The notes under the pieces are model-generated. The model was not told where the DNA came from. It saw only the letters and a program-made list of their open reading frames with translations, and did not search any database. 64,000 bases of DNA from Ignavibacterium sp. (GTDB taxonomy: Bacteria > Bacteroidota > Ignavibacteria > Ignavibacteriales > Ignavibacteriaceae): the NCBI GenBank assembly GCA_018335755.1, contig JAGXRK010000001.1:62001-126000 (forward strand). Reading direction: 5' to 3'. The translations under genes and the position numbers were made by a program. Below, piece by piece: positions 8,839-18,105 of the stretch (positions are counted from its first letter, which is position 1; each line of letters starts with the position of its first letter).

Positions 8839-10644
8839 ATGAAACTAAGATTGTGCTTGCTTACACTGATGTGCTTTCTGTCAGTCAGCGTATTTGGACA
8901 GACAATACCCAAACAAATTAACTACCAAGGTGTATTAAAGGAAGGCTCTGCACTTGTTAATGGAAATAATCTTTTTACGTTCAGGATTTATAATGAACCA
9001 ACAGGAGGCAGTGCATTGTGGACAGAGAGTCGAACAATATTGGTTGAGAATGGTTTATTCAGTGCGCATCTGGGAAGCGTAACGCCAATAGCAGGTGTAC
9101 CTTTTGACAGAGTTCATTTTCTTGGAATAACAATTGGAACGGGACCAGAATTGACACCGCGTACAACGCTCACACCATCTCCGTATTCATTTATGAGTAT
9201 GGATATAATGGATGAAGCCGTAACAACAACAAAGATACAGGCTAAAGCAGTAATAGCAGAGAAGATAGATACAAACCAGGTAGTGATGAGCATTAATGGA
9301 TTAAAGGATGATGTATCACTTGTTGCCGGCTCAGACATAACAATCACACCAAGCGGTAATAATATTACAATTTCTTCTACTGGCGGTGCCAGCGGCATTG
9401 GAGGTAACGGAACGACAAATTATTTATCAAAATTTACAGGGACTACATCAATAGGCAATTCAGTATTCTATGAGACTGAGGGTAAGATAGGTTTAGGAAC
9501 CACATCACCCGACCACAGTTTGACAATTAATTCAACACCAACAGCGGGATTGGGATTAAAAATTTCAAGAGACAATGGAGGCTTAGGCATAGCACTATTG
9601 GAAGATTCACAACCATCTGGCTTACGCGGCTGGTCTTTTAATCTTTACCAGCAAAAACTTTCAATTATTACAACACAGGATAATGGTTTTTCAACAATCA
9701 AAAGTTTGATATCTTTTGACAGAAATGGAAACATAGGTATTGGCACAACTAATCCTGATTACCCGCTTCAAGTTATATCAAACAGAAGATATGCGGGATA
9801 TTTTGTAACAGACTCAGTTTCTTCATCCACCCACGCTGTTCACGGTGAGATTACTGGTTCGGGGAATGGTAGCTCTATTGGTGTTTATGGTAAGTCCAGT
9901 CCAGCTGATGGATGGGGCTTCGGAGGGTCCTTCATAGGTGGTTATATAGGGGTTTCGGGAAGAGTATTAAATCCATCGGGGACGGGTATTTATTATGGAG
10001 TAGTTGGTGCGGTATCTGGCGGTTCAAATCCGGCCGGCAGCAGATATGGTGTTTGGGGCACTGCCGATGGAACCGGTACAGGAACAAGAGTTGGTGTTGT
10101 GGGCAGTGCAGCAGGCGGAACAACAAATTGGGGCGGTTATTTTTCCGGCAATGTTAATGTCACTGGAACTATAAGTAAAGGAGGCGGTTCATTTAAGATT
10201 GATCATCCTTTAGATCCTGCTAATAAATACCTATATCATTCCTTTGTTGAATCACCTGATATGAAAAATATATATGATGGAACCGTAATAACAGATGCAT
10301 CAGGATTTGCAACAGTCACTTTACCCGATTGGTTTGAAGCACTGAATAAAGATTTCAGGTATCAGTTAACCGTTATTGGTGAATTTGCTCAGGCAATTAT
10401 AGAAGAGAAAATTAATAACAATCAATTTACTATAAGAACAGATAAACCAAATATAGAAGTATGCTGGCTGATAACTGGAATTCGTAAAGATGCCTTTGCT
10501 GAAAAATACAGAATACCCGTAGAGGAATTAAAGCAGGGAGATGAAGCCGGCAAATATCTATATCCGGATGCATACAATATGCCCGTAAGGATGGGTATTG
10601 ATTATGAAATTATTAACCGGTTTAAAGAAAAAAACATAGATTAA
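8839..10644 (+). CDS. Secreted modular repeat protein, paralogue of the 2518 gene
   Basis: A 601-residue protein. The start at 8839 is chosen because aagggag lies 7 bases upstream and the signal peptide ('LRLCLLTLMCFLSVSVFGQ') begins there. The N-terminal 190 residues and C-terminal 130 residues closely follow the 2518 protein, including long stretches of near-identical DNA ('SMDIMDEAVTTTKI', 'GGSFKIDHPLDPANKYLYHSFVESPDM'). The centre differs: it has one copy of the 'NGLKDDVSLVAGSDITITPSG' unit instead of two, and Gly-rich 'GVYG...GVSG...GVVG...GVWG...GVVG' repeats at about residues 350-440 typical of fibre stalks. No sorting tail is present. An extracellular fibre or adhesin is likely. Confidence 0.75.
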   Translation: MKLRLCLLTLMCFLSVSVFGQTIPKQINYQGVLKEGSALVNGNNLFTFRIYNEPTGGSALWTESRTILVENGLFSAHLGSVTPIAGVPFDRVHFLGITIGTGPELTPRTTLTPSPYSFMSMDIMDEAVTTTKIQAKAVIAEKIDTNQVVMSINGLKDDVSLVAGSDITITPSGNNITISSTGGASGIGGNGTTNYLSKFTGTTSIGNSVFYETEGKIGLGTTSPDHSLTINSTPTAGLGLKISRDNGGLGIALLEDSQPSGLRGWSFNLYQQKLSIITTQDNGFSTIKSLISFDRNGNIGIGTTNPDYPLQVISNRRYAGYFVTDSVSSSTHAVHGEITGSGNGSSIGVYGKSSPADGWGFGGSFIGGYIGVSGRVLNPSGTGIYYGVVGAVSGGSNPAGSRYGVWGTADGTGTGTRVGVVGSAAGGTTNWGGYFSGNVNVTGTISKGGGSFKIDHPLDPANKYLYHSFVESPDMKNIYDGTVITDASGFATVTLPDWFEALNKDFRYQLTVIGEFAQAIIEEKINNNQFTIRTDKPNIEVCWLITGIRKDAFAEKYRIPVEELKQGDEAGKYLYPDAYNMPVRMGIDYEIINRFKEKNID

Positions 10645-10930
10645 TATTTGACTCATTCGGCTATTGCAAAAAAATCTCTTCAGAAACATTTACTTGACTA
10701 TACTCACATCTGTCATTACCAATTTTATTTCTAAAGAATGAATGAAAGAATAAATGCGTAAGTAATAAAATTAAACTTTGGAATCTTAACCATAAGAAAT
10801 CCCTCATAATCATAAATTATCTTTAAAAATAAATCTCCTTCAGTTAACACAACAGACCGTCTCATTAAAAAAAAGCTTTTAATACAGTATTTCTTAAATA
10901 AAAAGTGATAATTTAAATAAGGCAAGCACC

Positions 10931-13024
10931 ATGAAAACCTATTTTACACTTCTTCTAACCGTGTTCCTTTGCGCATCTTTTTTATTTTCACAAACAATTG
11001 AATGGGAACAGCTAAGTGGTCCTCACGGCGGGGGTATCTATTCAATAGTTAAGGATAACAGTGGGAATATTTACACTAACACTATGTGGGGCGCAGGTCC
11101 GTTCAAATCCACTGATAATGGTGAAAGCTGGTTCTCGATCAAAAACGGCTTAACACCATACAATGGAGAGTTCCACCCGATGAATATAAATTCAAATGAT
11201 AATCTATTTATTGGTGGGGCACATAGCAGCGCTTACCTCTGCCGTTCAACAGATGGAGGGAGTACCTGGGAATCATTAAACAATTTAAATACAAACCAGG
11301 GCAGCGTAATTTATATTTCATTCGATGCCAGCGATAATGTTTACGTTGGAACCGGTACCGGGATTTATAAATCAACCGATAACGGAGATAACTGGGTTCA
11401 GTATGGAATGATTGGCTCCCAAGTTGAATCTATTGCATTTAATGACAGTGGGCACGTTTTCGCCGGAACCTCTTATGCAGTTTACCGCTCAACGGATGAT
11501 GGCACGAACTGGACACAACTGCCAACAGGTGGTGGTACGCGAACAGTTTGGATAGCCCCCAATGGTTACATTTTTGCGGGTTGCTGGGAAAATGGCGGTA
11601 TCTTACTTTCAACAGATAATGGTAATAGCTGGAGTTATTCTTACCCTCAAACCGTTCAAGTAAGATCAGCATCAACACCTTTCTTTGATGATTATAATTA
11701 TATCTATTTCCCAACTCATGGTAAAGGAGTTTTGTTTTCCTCTGATTATGGTAATAGCTGGACTGAATTTAATGATGGATTAGGTAATAAAAATGTTAGA
11801 GCTGTAACTAAAACACTTAATCAGTTTTTGTTTGCTGGTGGTGATTATGGTCTCTTCAAATGTAACAGCTGGGCAGGTTATCCATATTGGTACTCGACCG
11901 GACTTCCAGTGTGCGGTGTGAAAAAAATAGAAACAGATCAGTATGATAACGTTTTTACAGGTATATGGGGAGTGAACCGTTCATTCAATAAAGGGCAAAC
12001 CTGGGAAACTATAAATAATGGCTTATCCAATTTAGAAGTAAAAGAAGTAACAATTAAAAATGATGGGACAATTTTTCTAGGTTGTGGAATTAATGGTCCC
12101 TGTATTTTCCGCTCAACAGATAATGGAAATTCCTGGACAGCCATCGAAAACGAAATACAAAGACATGATGTAGAAGCGATAACATTTGATGCTGAAGGAA
12201 ATGTTTACGCTGGGAATTTTTATGGTGTTTATAAATCAACCAACAATGGAGATAACTGGGTAAATATTGGCGGAGCTGCAGGAGCAAAAGAACTTTGTTT
12301 TAATTTTATTGGAGATTTATTTCTAGCAAGCTGGGGTGGAGGTTTTTGGAAACTACCGGCTGGCGATACAACCTGGGTTAATCTTACTACCATTATTAAC
12401 TCTAGCTGGAATTGGTCAATGTTAATCGCGAGCAATGATTACATTTATGTTGGCAGTAAGCGTTCAACTGATAATGGAATTTCCTGGGAAGAAATTACTT
12501 ATCCTGGTCCTTACATTTGTTACGCAGAAAATTCTGTCGGTAACATTTTTATAGGTACCAGAAGTTATGGAAACGGGATTTGGCGATCGACAGATTTTGG
12601 TGACAGCTGGGAAGCGATTAACTCAGGACTTTCGACTTTAGAAATTTGGTCTCTTGCTGTTGACGCTGAAGATTATCTTTATGCCGGAACTGATGGAAAA
12701 TCAATGTTTAAAACTACCATATCAACTGTAACATCTGTTGAAAATGAAAATCATTTACCACCATCTTTTTACCTCGAGCAGAATTATCCCAACCCGTTTA
12801 ATCCCAGCACTTGCATCAGTTGGCAGTCTCCAGTAGGCGGTCATCAAATGTTAAAAGTATTTGATGTATTGGGAAATGAGATTGCAACACTTGTTGATGA
12901 ATACAAACCAGCAGGGAACTATGAAGTTGAATTTAAAGCTGAAGGATTATCAAGCGGAATTTATTTCTATCAACTAAGGACTGGAGATTTTATTCAAACA
13001 AAGAAAATGGTATTACTGCTATAA
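10931..13024 (+). CDS. T9SS-sorted BNR/Asp-box beta-propeller protein
   Basis: A 697-residue protein with a signal peptide ('LLTVFLCASFLFSQ'). More than ten 'S(T)DNG(D)(S/N)W' Asp-box repeats are spread over residues 25-590 (for example 'KSTDNGESW', 'RSTDGGSTW', 'KSTDNGDNW', 'RSTDFGDSW'). This is the sortilin or BNR-type propeller pattern, an extracellular binding or glycan-related fold, although no sialidase catalytic residues are recognisable. A complete T9SS sorting tail follows ('LEQNYPNPFNPSTCISW', 'KVFDVLGNEIATLVDEY', ending 'KKMVLLL'). It is the first of a run of codirectional T9SS cargo genes with gaps of mostly 13 to 60 bases. The ribosome binding site is weak (aagg). Confidence 0.85.
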   Translation: MKTYFTLLLTVFLCASFLFSQTIEWEQLSGPHGGGIYSIVKDNSGNIYTNTMWGAGPFKSTDNGESWFSIKNGLTPYNGEFHPMNINSNDNLFIGGAHSSAYLCRSTDGGSTWESLNNLNTNQGSVIYISFDASDNVYVGTGTGIYKSTDNGDNWVQYGMIGSQVESIAFNDSGHVFAGTSYAVYRSTDDGTNWTQLPTGGGTRTVWIAPNGYIFAGCWENGGILLSTDNGNSWSYSYPQTVQVRSASTPFFDDYNYIYFPTHGKGVLFSSDYGNSWTEFNDGLGNKNVRAVTKTLNQFLFAGGDYGLFKCNSWAGYPYWYSTGLPVCGVKKIETDQYDNVFTGIWGVNRSFNKGQTWETINNGLSNLEVKEVTIKNDGTIFLGCGINGPCIFRSTDNGNSWTAIENEIQRHDVEAITFDAEGNVYAGNFYGVYKSTNNGDNWVNIGGAAGAKELCFNFIGDLFLASWGGGFWKLPAGDTTWVNLTTIINSSWNWSMLIASNDYIYVGSKRSTDNGISWEEITYPGPYICYAENSVGNIFIGTRSYGNGIWRSTDFGDSWEAINSGLSTLEIWSLAVDAEDYLYAGTDGKSMFKTTISTVTSVENENHLPPSFYLEQNYPNPFNPSTCISWQSPVGGHQMLKVFDVLGNEIATLVDEYKPAGNYEVEFKAEGLSSGIYFYQLRTGDFIQTKKMVLLL

Positions 13025-13067
13025 ATATTCAGAAAATAAAGCTAAAAATTACTCTTAGGAGGATAAA

Positions 13068-15278
13068 ATGAAAAATTTAATATCAACTATCATTGTTTTT
13101 ACAGTCCATCTGTTTTTTGTGCACAATTCTTTAGCGCAACAAATGGCTTGGATTGAAGAGGATTTACCGCAAACAATGTCCGGAAGTGCACTTGCTAATA
13201 GGGGAGATGACGTTTTGGTTTTTACCAGGAATTACGCAGATGTTATCTTCTTTTTTGATACACGAATAAATACCTGGACTGAAGTACCTCTTGGCGCACA
13301 ACAAACATTCAAAAAAGTATTAGCAGCAGGCAACACAGCTTTTGCATACACTGATGATTACATAATTGCTTACAGTTCAATTCTTTCCCAATGGGATACA
13401 TTGAGATATGAAGGAAATGTTATTGATCCCAACGGGGTTTCAATCCATAAAGGTTACGGATGTGCTGAAAAACTCGCCTACTTTATTACCGATGCAAACA
13501 TATTTTATGTTTTCGATAGTGAACTGGCAGAATGGCAATCATATAATTATGGAAGCGTTACTAATGCCGGAACCTATCATAAATTTTGGGCAGCTGATAA
13601 TTATGCAGGAGCAATATTGGGCAGAAATGGAAATGATTTTGCAAAAAACATTGCATATAGTCTTGTTACTCATTCTTTTGCAGAATTAGATCAGGGCGGA
13701 TGGTATCACTACCCGGATAATATTATGAATGGTGGATATGTCGCTTGGTGGACAGATGCCGTAAGCTGGTATTCATATTTTGGATATTCCGCAACTACAA
13801 ATCAATTTACATCGGTTACTTTTCCATCCGGTTATAATGTGGGGCTAATCGAAGCATGGATTGATCATACATCATTCCCTTTACTGGAAGATATTTATGT
13901 TTTCACCTGTGGATATGTAGTAGGAGATCAATTTAATAGAGATGCAACAGTCAGAAGTTACTCAACCAAAACCGGGACTTGGTATTCACATCAATATTCT
14001 TATAATCCAAGCGATATATCCGGAACCAGTTGGAAGAGAGGTGGAAGTTTTTCAGTTGGAGATTATTATCACAATTCCGATCTCTCTCATAGTGTTTGGA
14101 AATTTTATGGTAATTCAGGAATTCACATTGGAGAATACACTGGTTTATTTGGTGCAGGTTCACAAGTTTATTTTATCTGCGGAGGCAAGGTTGCAGTTGG
14201 TGTAGGGGATGATAATTTATGGTTCCACAATTTTGAAAACGCCACTACAAAAAATGAATACCACCCTCCAAATCCTGATGTTTTTTACGGTGGAGGTATA
14301 GGTGCAGAAAATTATTGTATCATTGCCCGTATAAATTCAACATCTGATACAATGAGAGTGTTCTTCTTTAACAGTAACACCAATAAACTCCAATCAGTCC
14401 AGAGCCATAAACCTTCACCGACAGGTCCTACTATAATTGCAACACCCAGGGTGTGTGGTTACAGAGCCGGCGGTCCAAATAATGAGGTTATCTTCTATTC
14501 GGAAGAAAAAGATACAATTGTTATCTATAATGCTCCAGAATCTTATGGATCATTATCGGCAAATAATTTTTTAATTGCTCATACGCTTGGCTCTTCATTT
14601 ACACTTTTTGATGCAAACACAAGCCAACTTCATGAAAAGAACTTTCAGATTGTAGGCTCACCTTTTCTAGGAGATTCTTTATTATTTACGAAATCAGGTG
14701 ATTATGAACTAGTGGCATATAGCGGTATTACGAAAAACTGGACAACACAACAAACAGATCAAATCATTAATGCTATGCACATTGGTGATGAAATTGGTAT
14801 TGGAGCCAGCGTTAATTTTGAAAAATACTGGGGATATTCAGCATACAATGACACATATTATGAACTTGTTCCTGAAGGGAATTGGTTAAGTCCTGCATCA
14901 ATGGCTGGTGGTAAAACAGCAATAGTAATGAGGACAAATAAAATCTACGCTTTTTCTCCCGGTGTTGTGAATTCAATTGAAGACAATTCTATAAATAGTA
15001 TTATTAATTTTTCTCTCTCTCAAAACTATCCCAACCCATTTAATCCGTCAACAAAAATCAGTTATCGAATACCGGTAAGCAGTAATGTAACATTAAAAAT
15101 TTATGACATACTGGGAAATGAAATAGCAACCTTAGTTAATGAAGAAAAATCTGCTGGAGAATATGAGGTTGAATTTAATCCATCTTCCATCAACTATCAT
15201 CCAGCTTCCGGAGTTTATTTCTATCAGCTAAAAGCAGGAGATTTTATTAAAACAAAAAAAATGATGCTGTTGAAGTAA
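13068..15278 (+). CDS. T9SS-sorted secreted protein, propeller-like
   Basis: A 736-residue protein with a signal peptide (core 'IIVFTVHLFFVHNSLAQQ'). The body of about 620 residues has repeated segments rich in Trp and Tyr with 'TWTEVPLG', 'EWQSYNYG' and 'TWYSHQYSYNP' that suggest a kelch-like propeller, but I cannot name the family. A sorting tail follows ('LSQNYPNPFNPSTKISY', 'LKIYDILGNEIATLVNEE', ending 'KKMMLLK'). The hinge before the last strands is lengthened ('NPSSINYHPASG'). The ATG at 13068 has aggagg at 13057-13062. It lies 43 bases after the 10931 gene and probably shares a transcript with it. Confidence 0.75.
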   Translation: MKNLISTIIVFTVHLFFVHNSLAQQMAWIEEDLPQTMSGSALANRGDDVLVFTRNYADVIFFFDTRINTWTEVPLGAQQTFKKVLAAGNTAFAYTDDYIIAYSSILSQWDTLRYEGNVIDPNGVSIHKGYGCAEKLAYFITDANIFYVFDSELAEWQSYNYGSVTNAGTYHKFWAADNYAGAILGRNGNDFAKNIAYSLVTHSFAELDQGGWYHYPDNIMNGGYVAWWTDAVSWYSYFGYSATTNQFTSVTFPSGYNVGLIEAWIDHTSFPLLEDIYVFTCGYVVGDQFNRDATVRSYSTKTGTWYSHQYSYNPSDISGTSWKRGGSFSVGDYYHNSDLSHSVWKFYGNSGIHIGEYTGLFGAGSQVYFICGGKVAVGVGDDNLWFHNFENATTKNEYHPPNPDVFYGGGIGAENYCIIARINSTSDTMRVFFFNSNTNKLQSVQSHKPSPTGPTIIATPRVCGYRAGGPNNEVIFYSEEKDTIVIYNAPESYGSLSANNFLIAHTLGSSFTLFDANTSQLHEKNFQIVGSPFLGDSLLFTKSGDYELVAYSGITKNWTTQQTDQIINAMHIGDEIGIGASVNFEKYWGYSAYNDTYYELVPEGNWLSPASMAGGKTAIVMRTNKIYAFSPGVVNSIEDNSINSIINFSLSQNYPNPFNPSTKISYRIPVSSNVTLKIYDILGNEIATLVNEEKSAGEYEVEFNPSSINYHPASGVYFYQLKAGDFIKTKKMMLLK

Positions 15279-15308
15279 TCACTGAAATAATTGAAAAGGA
15301 GCTTATCA

Positions 15309-16466
15309 ATGAAAAGTATTCAGATAATATTTTTTCTATTACTGATTCAAAATATATTTTCACAGCCAACTTTAAAAATATACTGCACTCAATTTGATGA
15401 AGCGCGCCGTTTTGTATTTCAATCAAATTTAGATGGTTCGGATATAGATACACTAACGTTTCCTATACGACCCACTGCAATTGCAGTCGATTGGAAAAGC
15501 AATCCTCAAAAACTATACGTTGGACTCAGCGGAGCGACAGGCCTCGGTAAAATAGTTAGATGTGATGTTGATGGTGGGAACCAGGAAGATGTAATTACAG
15601 ATTTAATCACTATAGCAGATATTGAGCTTGATTTAAGAAACAGAAAGATCTACTGGGTCCAGGATACCTATGATGATGATAAAATTTATAAAGCTGATAT
15701 GGAAGGATTAAATTCATCCATCGAAACCATATATTCTTCCACAACTACAAATCGAGACTTATGGGGAATTGCGTTGGATGTTGATGCACACCGAATGTGG
15801 TTTACTGAGAGGGGCGGTACTTGTTACTCAAGCTACATTAAAAGTATGAGTATGAATGGCGGAGTAACAACCACAATTGTTAACCCTGCTTGCAATCCGC
15901 ACGACGTAGAATATTTTGACGGAAAAATTTATTGGTTTAGTGATGATGAGTTAAAGAAAGCAGATGCCGATGGAAATAATATCACAACTATTATTTCACC
16001 AGTAAAAGCTGATGGACTGGCTATTGACGCAACTAATAATAGGATTTATTGGGTTGATTACAGTTACAATTATGTTCGATGCGTAAATATAGATGGTTCC
16101 GGTGACCAGGTTATCTCAACAGGACATCACACATTATCCATGATCGACACAGATTATAATCCTGCCATAGTAAATCTTGAAAACGAAACTAATTTTGTTT
16201 TTTCTTTTAAATTATATCAAAATTACCCAAATCCATTTAATCCAAGCACCACAATCAGCTGGCAGTCCCCAGTAAGCAGTTGGCAAACCATTAAATTATT
16301 TTATGTATTAGGCAGAGAAATAGAAACAATAGTTGAAGGATATTATGATGCCGGAAATCATTCTACATTGTACATTGTTAATTCTTCATTACCAAGCGGA
16401 GTTTATTTCTATCAACTAAAAGCAGGAGGCTTTGTTCAAACTAAAAAAATGATGTATCTAAAATAA
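15309..16466 (+). CDS. T9SS-sorted LDL-receptor YWTD-type propeller protein
   Basis: A 385-residue protein. The start at 15309 is preferred over the TTG at 15291 because aaaggag (15295-15301) then has correct spacing and the signal peptide begins at once ('IIFFLLLIQNIFSQ'). YWTD-like units are clear: 'RKIYWVQDTYDDDKIYKADMEG', 'DGKIYWFSDDELKKADADG', 'NRIYWVDYSYNYVRCVNIDG'. This is the six-bladed LDL-receptor class B fold, normally for protein binding. A sorting tail follows ('YQNYPNPFNPSTTISW', ending 'KKMMYLK'). The 22011 gene is a close paralogue along the whole length. Each of the two follows a T9SS propeller gene, which suggests duplication. Confidence 0.85.
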   Translation: MKSIQIIFFLLLIQNIFSQPTLKIYCTQFDEARRFVFQSNLDGSDIDTLTFPIRPTAIAVDWKSNPQKLYVGLSGATGLGKIVRCDVDGGNQEDVITDLITIADIELDLRNRKIYWVQDTYDDDKIYKADMEGLNSSIETIYSSTTTNRDLWGIALDVDAHRMWFTERGGTCYSSYIKSMSMNGGVTTTIVNPACNPHDVEYFDGKIYWFSDDELKKADADGNNITTIISPVKADGLAIDATNNRIYWVDYSYNYVRCVNIDGSGDQVISTGHHTLSMIDTDYNPAIVNLENETNFVFSFKLYQNYPNPFNPSTTISWQSPVSSWQTIKLFYVLGREIETIVEGYYDAGNHSTLYIVNSSLPSGVYFYQLKAGGFVQTKKMMYLK

Positions 16467-16774
16467 AATTGTAGGTAATGCATTAGTTTATAAAACTAAG
16501 TGAATTTAAAAATAGCTGTTCGTTATTTGCCGAACGTAAATAGTAGACAAATGTTAAGTTTAATTTTCTTGACATTGAGTATTTAAAGAGTTTTATTTAA
16601 AAAGAATTTATTCCAACTGTTGACCACTGGACCTTTTAGGGTAACTAGTTGTAGTAATTATATTTTTATTCATATCTCTTACCCCCTAAGGCGCAGCGAT
16701 GATTTATATGCTGTGCAGAAAAATATTGTCTTCCAAAGTAAATTAATAATTTTTAAACATTACAGGAGAGGGTC
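16467..16774 (+). other. 308-base intergenic region
   Basis: No gene is visible. A small hairpin 'gttcg...cgaac' lies near 16520-16540. A possible promoter-like TTGACA at 16569-16574 has tttatt 17 bases downstream, but this is weak in such AT-rich DNA. aggag at 16764-16768 serves the next gene. Confidence 0.5.
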
Positions 16775-18067
16775 ATGAAAAAGTTATTTATACTTTTTAG
16801 TGTTGTTCTATCATTTCAAATTACTTCACTTGCCCAAGACGGATGGTTTAATGTAACTCCATCTGATACTGTGCCACGACTTTTAGGGGTATATGCTCTG
16901 GATGCTAATAATATTTGGGTTACTGGTGTGGATGGAACAATACTTCACACAATTGATGGTGGCCTAAGTTGGGTATCAATTCAAAGTAATATAAGCGTAG
17001 GGTTGGGAAAAGTTCAGTTCATAAATCCTGATACCGGGTGGGTTGCTTCTTCACATTATATTTACAGAACAACGGACGGTGGTTCAAGTTGGGTACAGCA
17101 ACTATATTTACCAAATTCTAGTGATATTATTACTGATGTAGAATTTGTTAAAGGTTTACCAGGTGAACAAGTATGGGGATATGCTACGGGAGGGTTACAA
17201 AGTTTTTGGAAAACTACTGATTGTGGCGAAACGTGGATAAGTAATGGGGGTGCTTGCGGCAACGGTAACTTTAACGCCTGTAGTTTTGTTGATAAAAATA
17301 CCGGCTGGATTGTGGGGGTGCCAAGTGTTTCTACTACAGCATCTATAATGCGAACTACAGATGGGGGAGGAATATTTGAAGAGCAAATAAATCCTGTATC
17401 AGAACCATATCTACGGGATGTTATTTTTATTGATAGTCAGAGAGGTCTGACAGTTGGAATTTATGGTCAAACATTATTTACCAGTGATGGTGGTGCGAAT
17501 TGGGAGCAAAGACCTAATGGTAGTAAAACCTGGATGAGAGTTTTTCTTACGGCATCCGGTAAAGCCTGGTCTATTGGATTTGATGGGGCAATAGCACACT
17601 CCAATGATTGGGGCTACAACTGGCAAAACCAAGAAAGTGGGGTAAATGATTTACTGTGGGGCATTCATTTTATTAACGATAATGAGGGTTGGGTTGTGGG
17701 ACAAATATCCTCACAAAAAGGGGTAATACTTAATACAACAAACGGTGGTGTAACATTCGTAGAAGAAGAAAAGATTTATGAATTACCAACCACATATTCC
17801 TTAAGTAATAATTTTCCTAATCCCTTTAATCCAACTACAACCATCAAATGGCAAATTCCTGAAATAGGATTTGTAACATTAAAAATTTATGATGTGTTAG
17901 GAAGTGAGGTTGCAGCATTAGTAAATGAAGAAAAACCCGCAGGAGAGTTTGAAGTAGAGTTTAACGTAGGTCGGGACTCCAGTCCTGACATAGCAAGCGG
18001 AATTTATTTTTATCAAATTAAAGCTGGAGATTTTATACAAACAAAGAAAATGATTTTCATAAAATAA
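16775..18067 (+). CDS. T9SS-sorted YCF48-like propeller protein
   Basis: A 430-residue protein with a signal peptide ('LFSVVLSFQITSLAQ'). The body has repeated 'GW(V/A)..G..G.I..T.DGG..W' units ('IWVTGVDGTILHTIDGGLSW', 'GWVASSHYIYRTTDGGSSW', 'GLTVGIYGQTLFTSDGGANW'), the pattern of YCF48/HCF136-like propellers used in FCB bacteria as extracellular modules. A sorting tail follows ('LSNNFPNPFNPTTTIKW', 'LKIYDVLGSEVAALVNEE', ending 'KKMIFIK'). The tail hinge contains a short in-frame palindrome that encodes 'VGRDSSPD'. Confidence 0.85.
   Translation: MKKLFILFSVVLSFQITSLAQDGWFNVTPSDTVPRLLGVYALDANNIWVTGVDGTILHTIDGGLSWVSIQSNISVGLGKVQFINPDTGWVASSHYIYRTTDGGSSWVQQLYLPNSSDIITDVEFVKGLPGEQVWGYATGGLQSFWKTTDCGETWISNGGACGNGNFNACSFVDKNTGWIVGVPSVSTTASIMRTTDGGGIFEEQINPVSEPYLRDVIFIDSQRGLTVGIYGQTLFTSDGGANWEQRPNGSKTWMRVFLTASGKAWSIGFDGAIAHSNDWGYNWQNQESGVNDLLWGIHFINDNEGWVVGQISSQKGVILNTTNGGVTFVEEEKIYELPTTYSLSNNFPNPFNPTTTIKWQIPEIGFVTLKIYDVLGSEVAALVNEEKPAGEFEVEFNVGRDSSPDIASGIYFYQIKAGDFIQTKKMIFIK
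17970..17989 (+). repeat. Palindrome inserted in the sorting-tail hinge
   Basis: Arms gtcgggact and agtcctgac pair with one mismatch around a 2-base centre. The element encodes part of 'VGRDSSPD' between 'EVEFN' and 'ASGIYFYQI', where other tails have only 3 to 5 residues. Confidence 0.75.
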
Positions 18068-18105
18068 ATTTCAATTTTAAAATATATAGAGAAAGGAATA
18101 AGAAA

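Noticed and set aside
2518..10644. Prophage tail-fibre genes
   Set aside because: Both paralogues have signal peptides and no phage structural, lysis or integrase genes are near, so they are more likely cell-surface proteins.
10731..10925. Minus-strand frame of 64 residues in the gap before the 10931 gene
   Set aside because: It has no family match by eye, no ribosome binding site and low-complexity hydrophobic text; it reads like AT-rich intergenic DNA.
15291..15308. TTG start for the YWTD gene
   Set aside because: The TTG codes for the ribosome binding site; the ATG at 15309 has proper spacing and a clean signal peptide.
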